DNA from: Avibacterium gallinarum
Lineage (GTDB): Bacteria; Pseudomonadota; Gammaproteobacteria; Enterobacterales; Pasteurellaceae
DNA length: 64,000 nt
Assembly: GCF_002921135.1 (NCBI RefSeq)
Contig: NZ_PQVJ01000053.1
Span: 1 to 64,000, forward strand
Reading direction: 5' to 3'
A program made the translations under genes and the position numbers. Below, piece by piece: positions 55,020 to 64,000 of the stretch. The stretch's first letter is position 1. The number at the start of each line of letters is the position of its first letter. Below the pieces are notes generated by a model. It was not told where the DNA came from. It saw nothing but the letters and a program-made list of their open reading frames with translations, and made no database searches.

Positions 55020-55539
55020 CTCCACTTTTGATTTTCTCTGTGAACTTACTAAAAACAACGCTATAACGCATTTAAATATAACCATTAATATTTATTCCAA
55101 TGATAACAATATTCATCAAGTGATTGAGGGCAATAATAATCAAATTCAAAGTATGGTAACAAAGCATAAAAGGTGGCACAAAATGATTAAATTTTCCCCT
55201 GAAAACCTTACAGAAAAAGTAAAAATCATTGAACACTTTCTCGCAGAAACAAAGAAAGCGCTAAAAGCTAACCAGTTAGAAGAGGCAAAACATTGCTTAA
55301 AAAGCGTGGAATTAACGGCATATATCCCAACTTATGCACAAAATACAGAAGCAAAGTTTTATATCGATGAGATATTAACAGATGAGCAAGCCCAACTAGG
55401 CGTTCACTTTGTAGAACACTTCTTCAATGCCGCTAAAGTGTATTTACATAATGGAAATTTGCGTGGCGTAACACATTCATTGCAAGCCATTATCAACGGC
55501 TTACCCACTCAAATTAGCCAAAATAGGGGGCTAGAATGA
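55012..55539 (+). CDS. Satellite protein of unknown function (175 aa)
   Basis: Not recognised. It begins MRNSTFDFLCELTKNN and contains an Asn/Ile-rich beta-like stretch (HLNITINIYSNDNNIHQVIEGNNNQI) and then helices (ENLTEKVKIIEHFLAETKKALKANQLEEAKHCLKS) that look like a paired helical repeat. It overlaps the Icd-like gene by eight bases and ends in an ATGA overlap with the next gene. Confidence 0.7.
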   Translation: MRNSTFDFLCELTKNNAITHLNITINIYSNDNNIHQVIEGNNNQIQSMVTKHKRWHKMIKFSPENLTEKVKIIEHFLAETKKALKANQLEEAKHCLKSVELTAYIPTYAQNTEAKFYIDEILTDEQAQLGVHFVEHFFNAAKVYLHNGNLRGVTHSLQAIINGLPTQISQNRGLE

Positions 55540-55787
55540 AAAATAAATTACACCACATTCAAGCTCTGAATGAGCAATTTAGCGCTGAATTAGGAAACTT
55601 AGCAACATTCCCCTATTTTTATGAAACTTTAGCAGCGTTCAACTTAGGTGAAGACATTCGCGAAAAATTAGAGCGAGTAAATGCAATGGCACAGATAGAA
55701 CAAGTTTACCTAAAACACTTAGAAAGCCTGCAAGAGGAAATACATTCTAAATTAAGTGAATTGGTTACATCAGAGGTTAAGTTATGA
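55536..55787 (+). CDS. Small satellite protein (83 aa), unknown
   Basis: A short helical, acidic protein (MKNKLHHIQALNEQFSAEL ... HLESLQEEIHSKLSEL), coupled by ATGA overlaps on both sides and placed directly before the primase gene. No family recognised. Confidence 0.7.
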   Translation: MKNKLHHIQALNEQFSAELGNLATFPYFYETLAAFNLGEDIREKLERVNAMAQIEQVYLKHLESLQEEIHSKLSELVTSEVKL

Positions 55788-57685
55788 TGAACGGAAAGAG
55801 AAAAAAAGCCCCTAACTTAGGGGCATTATTGAAAACTACTCCCAATAGCCAAAAAGAAATATTTATTTTAATCGGTGATAATGTTTGGAATTTTTATCGT
55901 TCAGATCCTAAAGATTTAAAAACAAATGGGCTTGGCACAGGCTGGAAAATGCTAGCAGATTTAACTGATGCGGATAATGCTAAACGTTATGAAGAAATTC
56001 CAATTATTTTAGACAATACAAATCTATCAGAACTTTATAAGCTGGATATTTTGCCGTTAGAACATCAAGTTGCAAGCATTATTGATACAGATGAGTTTTT
56101 TAAAGTTAAAACAAGTGTTGACGGCATCACAATTAGAGAAAATCAGCAAGTTCTAACAGATTTATGCACGCATTTAACTAAAACAACAGCTATTCAGCAT
56201 TTAACGTTAAGAAACAATATTGGCGAGCTTTTAGAAGATTTAAGCGGCTATATTTCCCGCATTCGTAACAATGAAGCAAGCCTAGAAGCGGCAACACCTG
56301 AATTAATTGAGCTTGACGCGGAAACCCTGAAAAAACTTAGCCCAGCTGAAAAAGCAGAATATTTTTACAAATGGCTAAAAATTCCCTTAGCTTATCACGC
56401 GGATCAAGGGATAATTTACCGTTACAACGGTATTATTTGGGAAATAATCCAAGAAAATGAATTACAACGTCAAATTAAGCAGTTTTTTGAGGAATACGGC
56501 ACAAAATACGGAAGCGTTGAGAGTTTAAACAATATTATCAAATGCCTTAATGTAGATTTACCGCTATTTATGCAAACTGATGTGAAACTCTTAGCTTTTA
56601 AAAATGGCGTACTAAATAAAAATACGTTGCAATTTATGCCACATAGTAAAGACTACTATTTAACAGGCGTTAACCCCTGCGATTATTTGGAAACGCAAAC
56701 CCCTACGCCTAATTTTGATAAATGGATCAATTTTATCAGCTATGACAGTATTGAGCGGAAAAAATCTTTATTAGCTGCTCTTTATATGATTTTAAATAAT
56801 CGTTATGACTGGCAATTAACCTTAGAATTAATAGGCGAAGCGGGAAGCGGTAAAAGTACATTTCTAGAAGTAGCAAAATTAATTAGTGGCGAGGGAAATT
56901 ATACCGCGATAGATTTAGAGCTTTTAAAAGACGATAAGGCGCGAGATATTATCTTAAATAAAACGTTTTTATTTTCACCTGATCAATCCCGCTACATTGG
57001 CGATGCTTCAATTATTAAAGCAATTTCTGGCGGTGATGATATTTCTTTCAACCCCAAAAATAAAAAATCATTTAGTAGTAAAGTAAACGCAATTATTGCT
57101 ATCTGTTCTAATACCTTGCCAATTTATAAAAATGACGGCGGCGGAATGGAAAGAAGACGCGTGCTATTTCCATTCTATAAAGCCGTTGAAGATAGCGAAA
57201 GAGATGATCAGCTATTTGAGAAAATTCAACAAGAATTAGGCGGGATAATCCGCAAACTTTATGATGAATTTAAACAACCAGAAGAAGCTAAACAAGCCTT
57301 ACTACGACAGCAAAAGAGTAAAGAAGCCTTAGCGATGAAAACCGAAAACGATCATATTTTAGAATTTATCGAAGAGTTCGATTTATTGCCCGAAGTCAGC
57401 AATAAAGGTTTAATTCTAGGAAGTATGAAAGGAATGCCAAGCATTGAAAGCTCTTTTGTTTTTGATCGCCTTTATTGGTGCTATTTGTTTTTTTGCGACA
57501 TCTTAGGGCGAACAGATAAAGCAAGGTTAAAACCAAAAGATTTACTCGCCGAAATGCAACAAGCATTTAAAACCGCTGGCTATAAAATCAAATTCACTAA
57601 TAAGCAGCTAAAAGGCGGGTACAACTACACAAATGCCACATTCAAAGACAAGCAGAAAACAATAGAAAAATGGAGAAACGCATAA
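55784..57685 (+). CDS. P4-type phage primase/helicase
   Basis: A 633-residue replication protein with a D5_N-like region (about 190-320) and a superfamily 3 helicase domain: Walker A GEAGSGKST near 350, Walker B-like FLFSPDQS near 399, sensor/SF3 motif C in NAIIAICSNTLP near 436-447 and the arginine finger in GGGMERRRVLFPF near 454-466. This is the replicase of P4-like satellites (alpha relative) but without the N-terminal Toprim seen in P4 alpha. It should bind the iteron region directly downstream. Confidence 0.9.
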   Translation: MMNGKRKKAPNLGALLKTTPNSQKEIFILIGDNVWNFYRSDPKDLKTNGLGTGWKMLADLTDADNAKRYEEIPIILDNTNLSELYKLDILPLEHQVASIIDTDEFFKVKTSVDGITIRENQQVLTDLCTHLTKTTAIQHLTLRNNIGELLEDLSGYISRIRNNEASLEAATPELIELDAETLKKLSPAEKAEYFYKWLKIPLAYHADQGIIYRYNGIIWEIIQENELQRQIKQFFEEYGTKYGSVESLNNIIKCLNVDLPLFMQTDVKLLAFKNGVLNKNTLQFMPHSKDYYLTGVNPCDYLETQTPTPNFDKWINFISYDSIERKKSLLAALYMILNNRYDWQLTLELIGEAGSGKSTFLEVAKLISGEGNYTAIDLELLKDDKARDIILNKTFLFSPDQSRYIGDASIIKAISGGDDISFNPKNKKSFSSKVNAIIAICSNTLPIYKNDGGGMERRRVLFPFYKAVEDSERDDQLFEKIQQELGGIIRKLYDEFKQPEEAKQALLRQQKSKEALAMKTENDHILEFIEEFDLLPEVSNKGLILGSMKGMPSIESSFVFDRLYWCYLFFCDILGRTDKARLKPKDLLAEMQQAFKTAGYKIKFTNKQLKGGYNYTNATFKDKQKTIEKWRNA

Positions 57686-57731
57686 TGCAGTGTGTAATTT
57701 ATTGAAAATATTAACAGTAAACCAATCAAAC

Positions 57732-57760
57732 AAAGAGCGCATAATAGCGCTCTTTTTTAT
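57732..57760 (+). terminator. Terminator after the primase gene
   Basis: AAAGAGCGC / GCGCTCTTT stem with loop ATAATA, then T run. Confidence 0.85.
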
Positions 57761-57807
57761 TCCAAAGTGATATAAAAAAACAAAAGACACAGCCAAACTG
57801 ATTTTTC

Positions 57808-58118
57808 TTATTCACCCTTTCACTTTTTCACCCTAACTAAATATAACTATATGATTTATAATAAAAAAATAAGAAAAATAGAAAATTCATTTTTTCACCC
57901 TTGTTTCACCCTTTTTTGCATTTTTTCACCCTTTTGATTATTTATTGTTCAAAAATGACTTTTTTTCTTAAATTTTGTTCATTTATTAAACAAATTTCGC
58001 ATTTTTCACCTCATTTTTTCACCCTTTCACCCTTTTTTCACCCTTATTCACCCTACTAAAAAAGGAAAAAACTATTTAAAATCAATGCGATAAAAATAAA
58101 CAGGGTGAAAGGGTGAAA
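57808..58118. repeat. TTCACCC iterons, probable replication origin of the satellite
   Basis: Repeats of the form TTTTTCACCC or TTTCACCC occur near 57808, 57824, 57891, 57901, 57921, 58001 (ending ACCT), 58014, 58025, 58033 and 58044; two inverted copies (GGGTGAAA) lie at 58103 and 58111. The stretch is extremely AT-rich between repeats. P4 ori and crr use GGTGAAC-type iterons bound by alpha, so this is a likely origin served by the primase/helicase. Confidence 0.7.
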
Positions 58119-58340
58119 CAAAAATCTAATATTTGGTCTGGCTCGCATATTTTGCCTAAATCAGCCTACTTTTTGCACGATGAAAAAATCAATCAAACTT
58201 TTATCGATAAACTGAAAGGCATAGGCAAGCCCAATAACGGAATTCCTGTTATCTGCACTGAACAAAATAGGGGAAATCACCGCTGTAAAAATCCCCAGCC
58301 TTGCCGCCTTTTCGATTCCTGTTTTATACTCAAGCAGGGA

Positions 58341-58364
58341 TTTTAGATCCCTGTTTAGATCCCT
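58341..58364. repeat. Integrase arm-type repeat, right end
   Basis: Identical over 24 bases and in the same orientation as 47866-47889: two TTTAGATCCCT units one base apart, 65 bases inside the right core. Confidence 0.7.
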
Positions 58365-58428
58365 GCAACAAACAAGAAAAAATAAAATAGATATAAAATT
58401 CAAAGAATTAGCGCTAAAAAATGGAGTT

Positions 58429-58444
58429 GCCCACGTTCGCCATT
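58429..58444. repeat. attR core (16-bp direct repeat)
   Basis: GCCCACGTTCGCCATT, the copy of the tRNA-Arg 3' end at the far end of the element; only two further tRNA-like bases are missing upstream (TT instead of CC). Confidence 0.88.
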
Positions 58445-58457
58445 TTTCGGATAATAA

Positions 58458-58483
58458 AAAACCTTGCGAGCGCGCAAGGTTTT
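58458..58483 (-). terminator. Terminator of the YajG-like gene
   Basis: Eleven-base stem AAAACCTTGCG / CGCAAGGTTTT with loop AGCG; on the minus strand followed by TTTATTATC. Confidence 0.85.
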
Positions 58484-58497
58484 GTTTTATCTAGAAA

Positions 58498-59094
58498 TTA
58501 GTTGGAATATTGATTAATCGCATTGGCGATTTCTTGATCTTTATAGATACTCTGCACCGTTTCGTTTAATGCCTGTCCTAGCACTTTTTGAATATTGGCA
58601 TTATTAGCTCGCAGTGCGCCCTCTTGGCTGCGTGTTGAGCCGATATTTTTGTTGAATTGCCCTTTCGCACCCTGTACTTGAACGTTGATTTGTACATTCG
58701 CGGTGATTTTATAGCGTAAATTGCCTTGTTCTACATCGGCATAGAATTTGTTGATATTCACAATCACATTGGTGTTAGATTGAGCTGGCGTTGCGGCAAT
58801 GCGAAATCCTTTGCCATTTAGATCTTGTTTGATCACTTGATCGAAAATCTGAGCTGGTTTTGGTTCGGCAAAAAGTTTAAAGATTTTTTCGTCATACACA
58901 TAGCTTGATACTTCAGGCTGTTGGCGCGCATCACGCGTGAGGATATTGAGTATCGCGTGTTGATTTGCCGCATTGAATTGCACGCTTGGGCTAGGTGGCG
59001 TAAAAGTGATTGTGTTACTTGGCTGAGATTGGCACGCGGATAATAATACGGCACTTGAAAATAAGGTGATAAGAGAGAGTTTAGCAAAACGCAT
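58498..59094 (-). CDS. YajG family lipoprotein
   Basis: A 198-residue lipoprotein: signal MRFAKLSLITLFSSAVLLSAC with lipid Cys near 21. The mature part has FYADVEQGNLRYKITANVQINVQV, which matches the YadVxQGxxRY region of E. coli YajG, and ends in an Asn-rich helix (QSIKKDQ-like, here QSIYKDQEIANAINQYSN). Function is unknown. It diverges from bolA, as yajG and bolA are neighbours in E. coli. ATG 59094 is favoured over 59100 by spacing to GAGGAA. Confidence 0.87.
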   Translation of the reverse strand: MRFAKLSLITLFSSAVLLSACQSQPSNTITFTPPSPSVQFNAANQHAILNILTRDARQQPEVSSYVYDEKIFKLFAEPKPAQIFDQVIKQDLNGKGFRIAATPAQSNTNVIVNINKFYADVEQGNLRYKITANVQINVQVQGAKGQFNKNIGSTRSQEGALRANNANIQKVLGQALNETVQSIYKDQEIANAINQYSN

Positions 59095-59211
59095 AGTCAT
59101 TTCCTCGCGAATAAAAAAGATACGGCTATTCTTGCAAACTTCAGTATGAATGTATAGTCTTTGCAAAAGCAAATTTTTATTGTGTTAGTTTATAAAAAGA
59201 AGGAAAGGATA

Positions 59212-59522
59212 ATGGGTGTTCAACAAGTTTTAGAACAAAAAATTTCGCAAAAATTTGCACCGCACTTTTGCATATTGAAAATGAAAGCTATATGCACAGT
59301 TCAGGGCGTGGTGCGGATTCACATTTTAAAGTGGTGCTAGTGAGTGATGCGTTTAATGGGGTGAGAAAGGTTGCGCGCCATCAAATGCTGTATCAATTAT
59401 TGGCGGAAGAATTGAAAAATGGCATTCACGCCTTGGCGTTGCATACTTATACCTTAGATGAATGGCAAGCCTTGGAGCAGCAGTTTCCGAAATCACCAAA
59501 TTGTTTAGGGGTTGGACAATAA
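59212..59522 (+). pseudogene. bolA: bolA with a one-base deletion near the 5' end
   Basis: BolA is a stationary-phase morphology and iron-sulfur/glutaredoxin partner protein. ATG 59212 (ribosome site AAGGAAAGG) encodes MGVQQVLEQKISQKFAPHF, a normal BolA N-terminus, but at the TTTT run (59266-59269) the frame slips: the rest (LHIENESYMHSSGRGADSHFKVVLVSD to FPKSPNCLGVGQ) is in another frame. One missing T explains it. The run lies in an uptake signal (ACCGCACTTTT). It may be a true mutation, a phase-variable run or a sequence error; a TTG at 59268 could give a truncated product. Confidence 0.8.
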
Positions 59523-61239
<1,717 letters not shown>

Positions 61240-61241
61240 AA

Positions 61242-62480
61242 ATGGGTTTAAAACATCTTTTAGAGAAAATGGAACCTGCTTTTTTACCGGGTGGTAAATA
61301 TGAGAAGTGGTATGCCCTTTATGAAGCAACGGCAACTTTCTTATACACGCCAGGTACGGTAACGGCGAAAGCTTCTCACGTCCGTGATGCGTTAGATTCT
61401 AAACGTATGATGGTATTAGTGTGGTTGGCATTATTCCCAGCAATGTTCTACGGTATGTTTAATGTGGGTGAGCAATCTATTCTTGCATTAAAAGTGGGCG
61501 ATTTTGCACAGAACTTGGCACAAAATGTAGCCAATGACTGGCATTTTGCTTTAGCCAACGCATTAGGTTTGGTTTCACAAGATGCTGGCGTGCTAGCCAA
61601 AATGGCATTAGGTGCGATTTTCTTCCTACCAATTTATTTAACCGTATTCCTAGTGGGCGGTTTCTGGGAAGTGTTATTTGCCACAGTGCGTAAACACGAA
61701 ATTAACGAAGGTTTCTTCGTAACCTCTATTTTATTAGCCCTTATCGTTCCGCCAACATTGCCATTATGGCAAGCGGCGTTAGCGACAACGTTCGGGGTTG
61801 TGGTGGCCAAAGAAGTGTTTGGTGGGGTAGGTAAAAACTTTATGAACCCAGCATTAGCAGGTCGTGCGTTTTTATTCTTTGCTTATCCAGCACAAATCTC
61901 AGGGGATTCAGTATGGATCGCAGCTGATGGTTTCTCTGGCGCAACTGCACTTTCACAATGGGCAACAGGCGGTCAAGGTGCATTAAAACAAGTGACCACA
62001 GGCCAGCCAATTCAGTGGATGGACGCATTCTTAGGAAATATCCCAGGTTCAATCGGTGAAGTTTCTACCCTTGCATTATTAATTGGTGCGGCGGTAATTG
62101 TGTTCGCACGTATTGCTTCTTGGCGTATTATTGCCGGTGTGATGATCGGTATGATTGCCACTTCTACCCTATTTAATGTGATTGGTTCAGACACTAACCC
62201 ATTATTCTCAATGCCTTGGCATTGGCACTTAGTATTGGGTGGTTTTGCTTTAGGTATGTTATTTATGGCAACTGACCCAGTTTCAGCCTCATTCACCAAC
62301 AAAGGTAAATGGTGGTACGGTGCATTAATTGGTGCAATGGCGGTGATTATTCGTGTGGTTAATCCAGCTTATCCAGAAGGAATGATGTTAGCCATCTTAT
62401 TAGCTAACTTATTTGCCCCAATTTTTGACTATCTGGTTGTTCAAGCAAATATCAAACGTCGGAGAGCGCGCAATGGCTAA
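61242..62480 (+). CDS. nqrB: Na+-translocating NADH:quinone reductase subunit B
   Basis: A 412-residue membrane subunit with about ten helices. The covalent FMN site is Thr in [12 protein letters not shown] (about residue 233), matching SGAT of V. cholerae NqrB. The conserved [20 protein letters not shown] lies upstream of it. It overlaps nqrC by eight bases. Confidence 0.97.
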   Translation: MGLKHLLEKMEPAFLPGGKYEKWYALYEATATFLYTPGTVTAKASHVRDALDSKRMMVLVWLALFPAMFYGMFNVGEQSILALKVGDFAQNLAQNVANDWHFALANALGLVSQDAGVLAKMALGAIFFLPIYLTVFLVGGFWEVLFATVRKHEINEGFFVTSILLALIVPPTLPLWQAALATTFGVVVAKEVFGGVGKNFMNPALAGRAFLFFAYPAQISGDSVWIAADGFSGATALSQWATGGQGALKQVTTGQPIQWMDAFLGNIPGSIGEVSTLALLIGAAVIVFARIASWRIIAGVMIGMIATSTLFNVIGSDTNPLFSMPWHWHLVLGGFALGMLFMATDPVSASFTNKGKWWYGALIGAMAVIIRVVNPAYPEGMMLAILLANLFAPIFDYLVVQANIKRRRARNG

Positions 62481-63249
62481 GTTTAATAAAGATAGTGTTG
62501 GCGGAACAATCCTTGTTGTTGTTTTAGTCAGCTTAGTTTGCTCAATTATCGTAGCAAGTGCGGCAGTAGGTTTAAAACCGACGCAAAATGAGCAAAAATT
62601 ATTAGATAAACAGAAAAACATTCTCAGTGTGGCAGGATTATTACCCGCTAAAGCAAAAGGTGCGGAAATTAAAGCTCTTTATGCAGAAAACATTGAGCCG
62701 AAAATTGTAGATCTTGCAACGGGTGATTATGTAAGCGACATCAAAAACTTTGATGCACGTGTTGCGGTAAAAGATCCTGCAGAAAGCGTAGCAATTAAAC
62801 CTGAAGAAGATAAAGCTGGCATTAAAGTGCGGGCGAAATATGCTGAGGTTTATTTAGTGAAAGATGCGCAAGGCAAAACTTCACAAATCGTGTTGCCAAT
62901 TTATGGTACAGGATTGTGGTCTGTGATGTATGGCTTTGTGTCTGTTGCGCCAGATGCAAATACCATTAAAGGGATTACTTACTATGAACAAGGTGAAACC
63001 GCAGGTTTAGGGGGCGAAATCGCCAATCCAAACTGGCAGAAATACTTTGTGGGTAAAAAACTCTTTAATGCTCAAGATCAAGTAGCGATTAAAATTGGCA
63101 AAGGTGCTTCAGCAGATAAAGAACACGGTATCGATGGTTTATCTGGTGCAACTTTAACCACAAAAGGGGTACAAGGTTCTTTTGATTACTGGTTTGGTCG
63201 CGATGGTTTTGGCCCGTATTTAGACAAACTTAGAGCGGAGGCTAACTAA
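62473..63249 (+). CDS. nqrC: Na+-translocating NADH:quinone reductase subunit C
   Basis: A 258-residue subunit with one N-terminal membrane helix ([25 protein letters not shown]) and a periplasmic FMN-binding domain. The second covalent FMN Thr is in [13 protein letters not shown] near residue 224. ATG 62473 ([11 protein letters not shown]) is chosen; the frame is open back to 62413. It overlaps nqrD by one base (TAATG). Confidence 0.96.
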   Translation: MAKFNKDSVGGTILVVVLVSLVCSIIVASAAVGLKPTQNEQKLLDKQKNILSVAGLLPAKAKGAEIKALYAENIEPKIVDLATGDYVSDIKNFDARVAVKDPAESVAIKPEEDKAGIKVRAKYAEVYLVKDAQGKTSQIVLPIYGTGLWSVMYGFVSVAPDANTIKGITYYEQGETAGLGGEIANPNWQKYFVGKKLFNAQDQVAIKIGKGASADKEHGIDGLSGATLTTKGVQGSFDYWFGRDGFGPYLDKLRAEAN

Positions 63250-63872
63250 TGGCTAATGCAAATATGAAAAAATTATTGTTATCTCCAATCGTGAACAACA
63301 ACCCAATTGCATTGCAAATTTTGGGGATCTGTTCAGCACTTGCGGTAACAACAAAATTAGAAACTGCGGTGGTAATGGCAATCGCAGTAAGTTTAGTAAC
63401 GGCATTTTCAAGTTTCTTTATTTCTTGTATCCGTAACTATATTCCAAATAGTATCCGTATTATCGTGCAAATGGCGATCATTGCATCATTAGTAACCCTT
63501 GTGGACCAAGTGTTGCAAGCCTATGCTTATGAGTTATCTAAACAGCTTTCGGTATTCGTTGGCTTAATCATTACCAACTGTATCGTAATGGGTCGCGCAG
63601 AAGCCTTTGCAATGAAGGAGCCACCATTGGCAAGTTTTGTTGATGGTTTAGGTAACGGTATTGGTTATGGTGTGATCCTAATCATTGTCGCATTTTTACG
63701 CGAATTAATTGGTTCAGGTAAAGTATTTGGCATTACCGTGTTACAAACTATCCAAGACGGTGGTTGGTATCAAGCGAATGGTTTAGCCTTACTTGCACCA
63801 AGTGCGTTCTTTATCATCGGCTTCTTAATTTGGGGCTTAAGAACTTGGAAACCAGAGCAAGTGGAGAAATAA
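63249..63872 (+). CDS. nqrD: Na+-translocating NADH:quinone reductase subunit D
   Basis: A 207-residue integral membrane subunit with six helices, homologous to NqrE and RnfA/E; it carries the half-site for the Fe ([20 protein letters not shown] with Cys near 29 and [16 protein letters not shown] with Cys near 112), where NqrD and NqrE together bind a 2Fe-2S centre. Upstream overlap with nqrC. Confidence 0.96.
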   Translation: MANANMKKLLLSPIVNNNPIALQILGICSALAVTTKLETAVVMAIAVSLVTAFSSFFISCIRNYIPNSIRIIVQMAIIASLVTLVDQVLQAYAYELSKQLSVFVGLIITNCIVMGRAEAFAMKEPPLASFVDGLGNGIGYGVILIIVAFLRELIGSGKVFGITVLQTIQDGGWYQANGLALLAPSAFFIIGFLIWGLRTWKPEQVEK

Positions 63873-63873
63873 G

Positions 63874-64000
63874 ATGGAACACTATTTAAGTCTATTTGTT
63901 AAGTCCATTTTTATTGAAAATATGGCACTTTCTTTCTTCCTTGGTATGTGTACATTCCTTGCGGTTTCAAAGAAAGTTTCAACAGCCTTTGGTTTAGGGA
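63874..64000 (+). CDS. nqrE: Na+-translocating NADH:quinone reductase subunit E (cut by window end)
   Basis: ATG 63874, one base after the nqrD stop, begins [20 protein letters not shown] and continues [22 protein letters not shown] to the edge of the window. The [11 protein letters not shown] stretch with its Cys is typical of NqrE. About 42 codons are visible. Confidence 0.93.
   Translation, partial: MEHYLSLFVKSIFIENMALSFFLGMCTFLAVSKKVSTAFGLG

Larger units (their letters stand above)
57686..58428. other. Gene-poor 3' region of the satellite: origin iterons and right arm site
   Basis: After the primase terminator the 743 bases hold the TTCACCC iterons (57808-58118), the right arm-type repeat (58341-58364) and the approach to the att site. 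A frame of 77 codons (58113-58346) starting with GTG inside the last iteron is not clearly coding. Confidence 0.7.
47734..58444. mobile_element. P4-like satellite / phage-inducible island in tRNA-Arg(CCT)
   Basis: A 10.7-kb element bounded by 16-bp direct repeats. It encodes a tyrosine integrase next to the tRNA, AlpA-type regulators, Ogr/Delta-like zinc proteins, a P2 gpN-like capsid protein, an Icd-like protein with a C4-like RNA, and a P4-type primase/helicase followed by iterons. There is no terminase, portal, tail or lysis gene, so it cannot form particles without a helper, probably a P2-like phage. The layout fits P4-like satellites and Gram-negative phage-inducible islands. Only a few uptake signals occur inside it (for example in the integrase and capsid genes). 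Confidence 0.9.

Noticed and set aside
57808-58118. CRISPR array
   Set aside because: The TTCACCC units are short, irregularly spaced and partly inverted, with no unique spacers or cas genes; they fit origin iterons.
58113-58346. 77-codon frame after the iterons
   Set aside because: It starts with GTG inside an iteron, lacks a ribosome site and resembles no family; a conserved Cys-rich tail is not enough.

Overview
The window is a Pasteurellaceae chromosome segment. The evidence is the many copies of the Haemophilus-type DNA uptake signal (AAGTGCGGT or its complement ACCGCACTT), often as inverted pairs between genes, the AT-rich codon use, and typical family genes (comF, hflD-purB, mutY-yggX-mltC, nqrABCDE). 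The species cannot be fixed from the sequence alone; a member of the Haemophilus/Pasteurella/Avibacterium side of the family fits the uptake-signal dialect.

Layout. 1-22,000 is mostly housekeeping: an IS110 transposase tail at the edge, ilvC, yebE, mazG, uspA, alaS, csrA, a sugar-nucleotide pair (manB-type phosphomannomutase and galU), brnQ, trmL, nfuA, competence gene comF with a CRP-S-like site, a HAD hydrolase plus glycosyltransferase-like gene, a DyP peroxidase, trmN, srmB, a thiosulfate uptake pair (tsuA/tsuB type), corA and yggT-yggU. 22,000-36,200 is more accessory: a polysaccharide lyase family 8 (hyaluronan/chondroitin lyase) joined to an autotransporter-like barrel, a CjaA-like cysteine ABC importer, a PliG-type lysozyme inhibitor, tpiA, a ROK sugar kinase, and an operon of sodium/solute symporter, 47-residue membrane protein and cytoplasmic sulfatase. 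The lyase, the kinase and the symporter operon each have a CRP-like site upstream, so they may respond together to carbon supply. 36,200-47,200 returns to core genes (cpdB, a Kef-type antiporter, hflD, purB, mutY, yggX, mltC).

47,352-58,444 holds three tRNA genes (Phe, Asn, Arg-CCT) and a 10.7-kb P4-like satellite or phage-inducible island integrated in the tRNA-Arg 3' end. Its limits are a 16-bp direct repeat (47,734-47,749 and 58,429-58,444), and a perfect 24-bp repeat just inside both ends looks like integrase arm sites. It carries integrase, two AlpA-type regulators, two Ogr/Delta-like zinc proteins, a P2 gpN-like major capsid protein with no other head gene, an Icd-like gene preceded by a C4-type antisense RNA structure, a P4-type primase/helicase, and an iteron-rich probable origin. 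A 366-residue protein of unknown function sits in its own transcription unit behind two perfect LexA boxes. No protein repressor of the CI type is visible, so control may rest on the C4-like RNA, AlpA and LexA.

After the island come a YajG-like lipoprotein gene, a bolA gene broken by a one-base deletion inside a T run, and the nqr operon (NqrA-D complete, NqrE cut by the window end).
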